64,000 nt of DNA from Zygnema cylindricum (lineage: Eukaryota; Streptophyta; Zygnematophyceae; Zygnematales; Zygnemataceae): positions 62,001-126,000 of the forward strand of contig JBBHKE010003535.1 in the NCBI GenBank assembly GCA_037447655.1. Direction: 5' to 3'. Position 1 is the stretch's first letter. Every line of letters starts with the position of its first letter. Of the stretch, positions 31,419 through 43,400 are shown one piece after another. A model generated the notes under the pieces. It ran no database searches. It saw only the letters and a program-made list of their open reading frames with translations, and was not told the origin of the DNA. The position numbers and the translations under genes were made by a program.

Positions 31419-34400
31419 TCAACGCTTCATGGCCCGAGGCCTCGCAGCAGGCCTCGCAGCACTTCCGTCCTTCTTCTTGAATCGTACCTTCGTTGCTTTC
31501 TTATTCTGCATCAGGACGAGTTCAAAACAACACCGTCAGTTGCAACCAAACACTTAAAACCGCAAAACCTTTAAACCCTAAAACCCTAATACACTTCATT
31601 CACATATACTTCTACACTTATATACAAACACTTCTACGCGTAGGTGTTTTAAATGTAAAAGGTCTAAGTGTTTCTGTTGAAAGTGTTCAAGTGTTCCAAT
31701 GTTGAAGTGTTTTGTGTGAAAGTGTATAAGCATAGAAATGTTCTGTGTTTACGTGTTCAAGAGTTAAGGTTCTGTGTTTAAGTGTTTGAGAGGTTTGAGT
31801 GTCCAAGTGTTAAATGTGTAGTGTTGAGATGTTAAATTGTTTTAAGTGCTTGTGTACAAGCGTTGAAGGGTTTACGTGTTCAAGTGTTCAAGTCTGTTCA
31901 TAAATGTGTTAAGTAGGTAAGTATAGAAGTGTTTAAGTGGTTGTGGACACGTGTAAATGTTGTGTATTTCTAGGTGCATGTGCATTCAAAAAGAAGTCAA
32001 GGGCTACTTTGCGAGCAACCCAAAATGGAAAATTTCCTCAATAAGACCAGGCAAGCCTTGTAAAAAGTGCAGACCTTTTCTTTTGTTAAACAAGAGACAA
32101 CAAAAAGCCAAAGCTTCTAGACAGCAATTCTTGCTCATTACTGTTTTAGAGGATGGACGGCTACTGTAAAATGTTTTTCTGTCTTCATCTTCACAATTTC
32201 ACAAAGCTTGAATGCCAGACCATGACAAACCACAATAACATGTGAACCCAGCGACAATCAGAATAAATTTCAAATTTTAAAAAATAACTCAAACTTAACA
32301 TCTCCTCAAACCCGAAGTCTGAGAGAATGAAGTCCCTAAGAGATTTGACGAAGAGATAAGGCGATGTAAACAGCCAGATTCTGAGCTAAATTACCCTGCC
32401 CATTGCTATCGGAGATAATCACTCTTATTCGAGTGAGTGATTTTTTACCCAAAATCATACATTAGTGTTAGTAATACTATTTAGTTAAGAGTCTTATAAT
32501 GAGCCACGTTACATAACATGAGTTAGTGTAGTTAATTCTAATTGAGTATAAACACCAATAATTCACTAACTCTAGCAGTGTACCGTTCCTTCAATCTGCT
32601 CAGTGCCCTCCACTATATGATTACTTTTTGCCAAATTTTGGAAGAAAAACAAAATAAGTATCACATCCATTATATGATTTTTTTTTTGAAAATTTTGTAA
32701 GAAAACTGCAATCCACATCACCTCTAATATGATTTCTTTTGGCAAATTTTGGAAGAAAATCACAATACCTGACGCGCCACTTGCTCTATGCAGGCCTGGT
32801 GGAGCCCAGCTACTGCTGCCCGTCCTAACCGTCCAAATACTTCCGCTTCTCGAGCCACTTTCTGTTCCTCCATTGGATCACTTCCCAACAATTCATAACG
32901 TCCATCGGGTCGCATTTCCCATGCGGTTCGTCGATCGCTAAGACACGCATCAAGGATATCCTGAAAGAGAAAATGGACAAAGAAAATAAATAAAGAAACG
33001 AGGCAATCTGGGCACTATGGCAGCGCATGCATGCATAAGCTTGCAAGATTTGATAGTATTGAATTTTGTTGGAACAAGAAAATCTTCAAACTAAAGTGGC
33101 AGCTTTTGTAAAAAAACAAAAACCTCAAATTGACCAAGAAAGTACTACTCCATGTCAACACCATCGTGAGATATCTCACATTTTCTAAAAGGGGAAAAAC
33201 AGAGAATTCAGTTGAAGTTAAGGAGTTCACCTGAAGTTCTTTCCGAAGATTGTCATCCTCGACAGGTGTCACAACCTCCACTCTCCGTGTCAAGTTGCGA
33301 GCCATCCAATCTGCAGAGCCAATGAATACCTGGGGGCTCCCTCCTGAATAACAAGACAGCGAAAACTCAGGAAACTTCAGTATATTTCAAGTTTATATAT
33401 TGTTCTTGACCACCTTTCAAAAACCGAAAGTGAAGAGCTCACCAAACTATCAGCTTGCAGATGAAAATCTTCTCAAGCTTGACATATTCAATATCCTCCA
33501 AAAAGTAACAAGACGCACGTAATTACTAAGAGGGAAATACATATTAGAGTTCCAATTCCCTCCATAAAGGAGAGATACAACTCCATAACAAACCACATGA
33601 AACATATAAACAAAATTTTTTGGCATTTCAACACCAGAACCAAGTGATAGAACGCTCAACATAATTTCCCAATGGGCCCATCACAAACAGAAAACGTACA
33701 TCCTGTGTCTTTAGAATATAAAAGCTATGTATTTTCGTTCTGCCCTGAAAAGACAGACATCAGTGGTTGACGAAACTATTCACAAGAACACGCGAGACAG
33801 CAAAAGGGAGAGAGAATGAGTGAGAGAGTAAGAGAGAGTGTGTGAGAGAGAGAATGAGAGAAAAAAAAAATGTGAGAGAGAATAAGAGAAAGTGAATGCC
33901 AGAAAGAATGAACATGAAAATGAGAAAATGATGAGAGTGAGAGAGAAAGAATGAGGATGCTTCCCTCTCATTCTGGCACTCCTGGCCAGATCCTACCCAC
34001 CGTTTTCAAATCTGAAGATACGGTGATGCTCCAAAAAGCGCCCAACAATACTGACAACACGAATATTATCGCTAATTTTTGGAATCCCCACACGTATTCG
34101 ACACATTCCTCGTACAATGCAGTGTACCCTAACTCCAGCAGTGGATGCTTCATAGATTTTTTGAACCATAACCGGATCATCCAAACCATTGCACTTCACC
34201 ACAACGCCAGCTGGCAGTCCAGCCTTCGCATTGGCTATTTCTCTGAATACCATCCACCACATAAATTGATCCCTGTAAGCTCAAAAATGCTTCACTAATT
34301 CTCGAATCATTGACATACTGACAAATGTAGGCCCAAAAAACCTATCCAACGCCCAAAACATTGACATACTGATCCTTGCTCAAAAATTCCTCTCCCAACT

Positions 34401-37400
34401 CTCAAATCATCGATATATTGACACCTGTAAGCTCAAAAAAGTCTTTCCAACTCTCAAATCATCGACATATGAATGCATGTGCTGGTCTTTGGACTGTCAC
34501 ATCCTATCTTCTGGCCACCCACTCCAACATGCACAATTGCACAAAAGATGGGTCAATTTCTTCTCATAAAAACTGAATCTAAAATACATGTCACTCAGCA
34601 AACAAGGAGAACCTCTACAATAGTCAATTTAAAATTCTTCAAAAAAAATTACCGCATATTCCAAAGAAACCAGCAACGAAGGCCACCCAACTCCACCAAC
34701 TACCCCTTCGTATCGCTATTAGAGTTTATGTTTTCTTTTGCATCTTAGATTAGTTTTTCTTGTGCACACGTCCAGTTTTCACTTGGAAGTGAGCAATCAC
34801 AACCTCCAAAAGAAAATCCTACACGTATGCACTCAGGAAAACGAGGGTGAAAAAAATCTGAAAACCCTAATAGCAACTCACATTGTACCTTCCTATCAAA
34901 AGCCCCATAACACAGGCCTCGGGGCCAACACTGGATGTATTTGCATGTTACCGCCATAAAAAAAAAGCATCTGTTTTGCATGAAGTTAAATATTCACCTG
35001 TCAAATAAGGAAACGAACTCTCGACGCATTGTTCCTGGGGCAACAAGCAGCTTGTTATACGCCATCTGGTACACTCCAATTCCCCAACCACCAACAGATT
35101 AATGACCATGAGTTGTTTATAGACACACATTATCCATAAAATTTCACGTCAAAGGTGGATAGAGACGAGCAGAAAACAATACTTTCGCCTGTTTATCATA
35201 ATGAGAAAATGCAGAGAATTCAATCCAGAGGATAACCAAAGCCTTCCTAAAACGAGAAACTGCTGCTTTTTCTAAATCCAAAAAAACTGCTAATGCTTTA
35301 ACAGCACATCTGCAGATGATAGTCCAACGACATCAATTTACAGCAACAAAAGGCCAGTCCAGAAAATTAAAATTTGATGCAAGCCAACTGCATAAGACAT
35401 CCTCTCTCCCTCCTTCAAGTGGCTAGCAACAGTGGCTAGCAACAGTAAAAGAAGAGACATACCTGGCGATGGAATCCAGTTAAGTATTTGAAAAGATCAG
35501 CAACATCTTGACCATATTCTGGCTTGCAGCTGCAACCAAAGAAGAAAAGGAAAACCTCAACTCACTTAAAAAACATGCCTTGCCACATGCATTCGAACAA
35601 GCAAACATGCCACGATTAATTACACCGATAATTACAGTTATTAACTCTAATTTGTGTAATCAATTTTTTTCAAAAACAAATTTTACTCTAATTTATCAAT
35701 AACTCTAATTTGGGTTTCTTTCCGTGCTAATTATCTGCGCTGATATCTTTACAGTAAATTAGGTACTCGTACAGAATCTGACAAAACGTACAGTTTCACG
35801 TCATTATGACGTTTGCACTACGCGGTTTGTGAAAACGCAGTTACATGATAACGGCCTGTATTAAATCATTTTTTGTACTTTTTTAGCTAATAAAGTACAA
35901 TATTGCACGGTCAGACACTGACCGTACACCACACTATTTAAAACGGCACTATATTAGAGTTGTTAATGCTGATTCAAAAAGTACCTTAAATAATGTAAAG
36001 AATAATTTAGAATTATGTACTCTATTTAGGGTGATAGAGTCAAAATTTGGGGCGACGGAATTAGTGTACATAACGCTATTTACGATTTGCGGTGTACCAT
36101 AACAGATGTAAATGTGCTTCCTAGGTGCAGAGTTACTGTACATTAGTTCCCTTCGATCACTGAAAAAAAAACTAAGAAAGTTCTCAATGAATTTCAGTTC
36201 AAACATAAAAAACGCCCAATTTCCACCCAGTTAATGCCCAGCAATCTTTAGATTATACCTTAATACACCTTTGTTTCGTCTTCACTAACAGCCCTATACT
36301 CAGATGAGTCACGTGCTTTTTAACAAAGGTTATCATTAGCAATCCGCCACAAGTCCGAGTTTGTTCAGATAGTTTTTTAGGGTTTTCCTTCTCAGACTTG
36401 ACCGACAAACATCGACTCATCTAAGACATCGTGAAAGTAACGTCATCTGTAGAAAAATAGGGGAGACCATCTCATAAACTTTGTTTACCCTTTCTTAAAA
36501 GGGGCATCCATGTACTGATGTTCAACGCATACAGTGAACAAGAACATTGAATATCGAGCTACAGTCAAGCCTCTAGTCAAACCATACCTGAAAAGACCAA
36601 AGTCGGTATAGACAGATGCAGTTCGAGGGTTGTAGTTTCCTGTGCCTATGTGGACATAGAGACGGAAACCATCATCTTCCTGTACCACAAATCACAACAA
36701 CCATCTTTATTGTTAAGCAGATATGTGAAGCCGGTAAATCCAATCGAAAAACTACGTGGAGCCAGCTAGTGAAACAGTTCGCAGATGAGAAGGGAATCGT
36801 ATCTTTTTAACAAAAACCGCTGTGATAAAGAGGGTGATATTAGATAATGAGGAGGATAAGCTAACCTCTCTGACAACCATGGTACACTTGCAATGTGTTT
36901 TCAGACCCACTAGGCCATAGGCTACATTGCAACCTGCGTCCTGCAAAAAAGAAAGTGCTATTTCAGCAAACTGTTGCAGCAGGTAAAAGCTAGTAAAACA
37001 CGTATATATCAAAAAGAGGTACACTGTCCATGGCTATTAGAGTTGATCACTGTAAACCAAGCAAATCGGTTTTTTGACCCAAAATCATAAATTAATTATA
37101 AATGACGCCACGTGGCAATGTAGTACCTCTAAATATTTTAGCTTCTAAACATGTTGGCAACATCTCAAAAAGCATCGCTGGGCAAAACATAACAGGCAAA
37201 ACATAACATAAAAGCTAAAGCACAGAAAAAAAACATAATGGCCAGCGACTAATTGATGTTTACGCAGTTCAAGGTCAAGAGCTGGAAAAGATAACTGCTT
37301 TCAGGCAAAGGTTTGTTGACACCCCTGGTTTTCATTCCTATGTTTTTACATCCTATCCTGTTCCAAAGGTTTTGGGATTAAAAAGCATTAGGTTTTAAGG

Positions 37401-40400
37401 CTGGCAAGCATGAAATGACTATAGTCATTGACGTGTGTATGTCAAAAAGAGAAGTCAGGCATAAAAAGAAGTTAAGGAAAAATCGTACCTCCAATTTCTG
37501 TGCAAAGCTCACATTTCTTGCCTCGTCAAAACGAGCCTTTAATTCCACCAATACTGCCACCTATTGGAAAAAAAATAGCCCCAATGCCGAGCATAATTCA
37601 AGTCGACGCCAACAAGAGTGATGTAAAGCAGAGACTGGAACTTAAAAAAAAAAAACGAGAAACAAAAAACAAGTGGATTCTTTATGAGCTCACGGTGGCT
37701 CATAAAGAATGCCACGCAAATCTTTAAGCTTGAAAATAAAAAATAAAGAAAAGATTACCTGTTTCCCTTGCTCCGCCGCCTTGACCAATGCAGAGATCAC
37801 TGGGCTGTCAGAACTCGTTCGATATAAAGTGGCCTTGATAGCCCGCACCTAAACAGGTAGAAACAAAAAAAATAAACAGCAAATCAGGTTGCAAATCAGG
37901 TTGAAAACATCGATCAAGTATTATCATAATTTGAATTACCTTAACGGATAGTGTCGTCATCCAAAAGCATAAAAGATGACATTTTTGCCCATCTGACTAC
38001 AGCAAATCAGAACATTGTTAGGCATATTTTGAGTTAGGTTACAAATATTAATCTCATCAAACAGCACATAAAAGTGAAATCTGCCCATTTGACTGCATAC
38101 AAAGTGACTGCATTAGACCCCATACCTTGGGATCCTGTACCGCGGCCTCCACAAAGGCCTGGGTAGAAGTCCTGAAGCTATGATACGGATGGTGTACAAG
38201 GAGATCTCCATTGCGTATCACCTCAAAAATATCAGTCTGGTCAAGTCAACAAGGGCAAAAACAGTATTTGGACAAGTCAATAAAAACATAAGTTCTGAGC
38301 TTTTAAACAAAAACAGACTCACGCAAGGCATTATCACATCTCTGGGGATTACAGAAGTGCAAACTACTTTGTTATACTAGGACTGAACACATCAGTACCA
38401 ACCATCTCTACATTTTTAAACTATTAAGGTACTTCCCCTCCAAATTACAACGAAGTCAATATCCTCCATGAGAGAATGCAAATCTCAGGCAAAAAAAGAT
38501 TCCGACACCACACTTACTATCATCAATCTGGAAGAGAGGAACCAACATTGCAACTACAGGAAATAGAGCACTAAAATCAATAATTTAATGTGCGATAAAA
38601 TGAGAACTCACTCCTTGTAGTCGCGGATGTGTTAGGGGCACCCAGGGGTCATATTGCATGTGTGTGGTCAAACCAAAGTTAACAGGAATTGAATCCAACT
38701 CTCCTAAAGATAATGGTCCACATACTCGGTATACATCATCAGTATTACTAAGGCTCAACTCAGTCGCAAGCTTCTGGACCATCTCGTCCGGCATGTCGCA
38801 ATCCACCTCCAGGCGAACAAAAGGTGCAAATTTACGTTCCCGCATCTGCAAAAGAAAAAGACTAGGACAACAGTCGTTAAGAATTGAAAGATGAAAGCAG
38901 TCTTTTTAAGAAAGAGAATCAGAGTTTAAGTTGCTAACAGGGGTAGCAAAATTAACAGGAAAGTGCTTTGATTTTTTATCTTCTTCTAGACAAACCACGA
39001 AAGAAACAGTTCCAGTGTGTGAGTTAGCAGAGACCTATGAAAGACCCTAAAAACAAACATGCAAGCAGATGAGTAATAATATCCCAACCGACTGCAAAAC
39101 TACCACAGCTACCTTTATGACCTATCCTATACCTGGAAACGAGATATAAAAGCATCATAGTGAACTCACTTCATCATTGATCATCTCCAATAAGTCCTCC
39201 GCTTCCTCCTCATTTCGTGCAACATCTGCATTACGTGTGACACGGAAAAAGTTTGCTGAAATGATCTGCTCCCAAACTCCCAATAAAATTCTCAGCTTTG
39301 ATGCAACTTCATCATGTTAAATGAGAGCTATCAAAAGTCATATTGCTATGGTTGAACCCACTCGGTTCATTCTACAAAGCCTATTCCTAGAGCAGCAATA
39401 CCTGGTTTCCATCCTGTTCACACATATCCTTTCAAATGAGGAGATCACCAAATCTTGGTCGTGTAACACATCTAACTAAATTTGTTTGCAGCGCTTTAAA
39501 CCCAGAGGTTATCCCCCACAGTGGTATTTCCCATTTTTTTCAAGGGCTGAAATATATAAATTCTTTGCATAAAATATGCTTTTGATTTATGTTTTTGTAC
39601 AAATTAAAGTAAAAAAACAAGAACGTTACCTGATTTTCTCTGCAAAAGACAAGTCACTCTGGTTGGTGCATGATTTACTTTAACTAATAACTGAACAGTA
39701 TGCCCTAAAAGTGGATCCATGGAATATAATGTTCAACCACTGTCACATTAAGAGTTGAATTGTTCAAACCGCACAAAAATCTGATGTAGCTTTTCAACTT
39801 GGGAAAAAACAAAATAATGCTCAACTGAGAGAAGGTTCATTATTTTAGTTATTACGATGTAGACGGTGGTCAGACCTAAATAAAGTCCCTTGACATCATA
39901 GTATCGGTGATAGTTGGCCAAACCAAGAACACAAGCTGCTTGCGTGCCAAGAAACCAGCGAATAACACTAAGCAAACAAGCTACACTGTGAATTGTTACT
40001 CGAGAAAAGAAATTTATCAAAAAAGATTGCTATAATGTGTCATTGATCTAGATTTAGGTCCGAAATACATGGACAATTATTGAAATCTTATCAACCAAAG
40101 TTATGAAAATATAAATTAGTTTTACTAGCACCAATTCAAGGCCCGAGGTGAAAAAACGGGCGCCGAATGAGTGTCATTAATTCTAATAGCATTTCATAGT
40201 GTACCAACCATGAACCGCTTGAGTCACCATTCCGATAGAACATATTGAGACGTAAATAATTCAAATTCAATACTCCAGTTTTGGATACCGTAGCATGATT
40301 GATACTAAACTCCTGTAAATGTATATTTGTGAGTATATAAAATAAGTCTAATGGAAGTGAACTAAGAAAGCTGACATTATCTAAAGCATGTTCCACATTG

Positions 40401-43400
40401 TTGTTCTTCAGCTAAAACTCTAAGATCAGTTCATATCGATATCAATTTCAAATTCAGGCACAAATTCAGAAGCCAGCCCCTTTTGCAAAAAGGCACTTAA
40501 AATATGATCCTAGAGACTCTTCCCCAGCTAAAACTCAACTCCAAGTCGAAAAAAAAAATCAGGCCCGCCAAACTCATCATATCAATCTGCCCAAAGAATT
40601 TCTGGAAACTTTATCAAATCCTGGTGATGAAAAAGAAATGGATTTTAGCAAAGACTACACCTTACTGAACAAATTGTGAATGTTACGGATACTACAACAA
40701 TGCCGCACGTGTGAAACACGGTAATCGTTGCCCTTCTCAGTCATGAACAGCCCATTCTAGTGGTGGAAATGGATGACTCTTTAACATTATCATAAGAAAG
40801 GTTACATGAACAAGATTCCTTTCACGATTCTCCCTGCTGTCCTTTTGATGCTTACCTCCATTCCGCCAAACAGTGACGATAAATTGCCCCTAATGACTTG
40901 CTCGACAGGGATGAAAGAATTCCTCAAATGTCTGCCCATAGAAACAATCAGGTCAATATATCCAGAAAATAAAGCATGCCATAAGGGCATGACAGCAGGA
41001 AAAACTAGCATATCATAAAAAATAGCAAAGAAGTTGAAAGACACCCTCATCATCATGAGAACAGAAAAAACTAGCATACAATAAACAAAGAAGAAGACGA
41101 AAGACATACTCATCATCTTCATCAAAGGCGAGGCTTTTCCACCGAGGAGAGCTCGCTGGAACCTTTACAATGGCAAAGTCATGACTGTCATCCAAAGGGT
41201 CACGCAGCTCCTGCAGAGAAAAGGACAAAGGAGCCATTAGTACCATGTTTAAATACATTCTATATGTCTGGTAATAAACAAACAAATCCTAACTGCTATA
41301 TGAAAAAGACAAGACTAATGCGACACCAGTAGACTAAGCTGGTAAAAAAACTAGCAAAAAAGCACCTTCTATATTTTTGTGCAAGCTCGCAACAACCTGA
41401 TATTCACAAAAAAAAACACCTTTTGTCTTATAACAATGCAATGGAAAAATTTACTTTACAGGAAGAGAGAGGTCGATAACCCGATACTCACAACTGCAAT
41501 GCTTAATGTCATATTGCTGATGAAGGGAAACGGATGGCCAGGATCTACTGCTAATGGCGTTAAAATGGGCTCTAGGGACGTTTTGAAATGCTCACGTAGC
41601 TGCTTCCACCCAAAAACAAAGGAACAGAATTAAAAAAATAGCGTTGTATATTAAGCCAAGGAAAAATGAGTCTTGTAACTCGCATCTCCCAACTATGTCT
41701 TTAGTCAATTTTCCAAGATTCAGGAATAGGTATGGGATGGGAACTCAACAAGCTTTTAGCAAAGAGTTTCACTAAAGATGATGACAATCTGCTCCTTCCC
41801 AAAAACTGAGCAAGTAACAACTAAAAAAAAGGACTGAACTTTAAATTGCAAATTCCTTTCTCAAGCAATTATATCTGAAAAGACATTCCTGATTTAAAAA
41901 AAGAATTATGATCAGAAAAAACAGCAGGTTCATATTATAAGACCAGATAAACCAGAAAGCCATAAAACATTAGTGATAGAGACAAGGAAGCCACCGAGGG
42001 AAACTGGCATGCGTTAATGCAACAAGCCTAACTTTCGTGACAAATGTCACATCTGAGAAATCTTAAGATGGAACATTCTGAATCTTGAAACGGAACTTCA
42101 AAATGTTCATTGTTGAGAGAAGCGCCTCCATATTGCACCTTAACTTTAAGAGAAGCACCTTAATATTGCATTTTAATTTTACAAGAAGCACCTTATACTG
42201 CTGCCATATTGGGTACAAACATGTTTAGTTTGTCTACCTCAAAAATTGCTTCCAAAAAAAACTAGAAAAACTCAGTTTAAAACATTTCTTGTTATCAACA
42301 AACCGCCATGTCCTTCAAACATAAATGACAATATAAACAATAAACGGTTTCCCAGATAATGGATAATATAACCACACTTACATCCTCTTTCTGTTCCTCT
42401 GAAAGATCCTCCCATTGGAGCAGTTGTACACCCTCCTTCTTCAATGCCGGTAAGAGGAATCCTTGCAGCAGATTTAACTGCGCTCTCACCATTTCGTCCA
42501 CCTCTCTGCAAAACCAAAACGCCCTCAACAAAATCAGCAGTAGTTCAACACCTCGGAAAACCCCCGAAAAAACCCTTAAAAACCCTAAAAATACTCTAAA
42601 AATAATAAAAAAATACTCTGAAAATACTCTAAAATTTCCTTGTTCACTGCAACCATCTACAGCAAATTCAGAAGTTTATCCAGCAACAATAGAGGTCTTC
42701 GTTTAAGACCTCACCCATTGAAGACCTTTAAAGACCATTAAGGACCATTCAAAACACTCACCCACTATACTCATTACCCATCACCCAACCATTAAGGTGG
42801 AGAGGCCTTTCCATAAAAAAAGTGAGGGGAGGGGGGAGGAGGGCGGGAGAGGGGGGAAGGGAGAGGAAAGGGTTTGTGTGGAATCATTCCGACGACATTA
42901 TCACCGACAGTAAACAACTCTAATTTAAAAAAAAAACTTGTAAACACAGCAAACAACAAAGGAATACCCGTTTTATGATAATAAAAAATGTTTAAGGTAT
43001 TCCATTGTTAGTTACTTTACCTTGAAGACTTTTTTTCTTCATAGACATATGGGACAAATAAATGGGCATCTGGGACGCATATGGGCTCAAGTTTGGCTTC
43101 TCTTTAACTTGAAACCAAAAAGTGTCAAACAAAAGAAAGGTCCCTCACTGGAAGTTCTCATAACAATGAAAAGCAAGGAGAAGACTTCATGACAGAAATA
43201 ATAGGAAACTTAGACAAAAAATCACATAACAACATTCACGAAGCGAGGAAAGAAAATCCAAAAGAGAGAACAGCCCTTTCTCATACCATTCAGTTCCAAA
43301 AACAAATGCCAATCAAAAAAATCAAAAATCCGCCAGCTATGTAGAAGAAGAATGAGTAAACTCAAAATGATTACATTGAGAAAGACCAAACATCATTTAT

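Noticed and set aside
32825-33046. 73-codon minus-strand frame over PPK exon 19
   Set aside because: It is in the wrong frame. The phase fixed by exon 18 and exon 20 gives a different open reading through 32960-32769.
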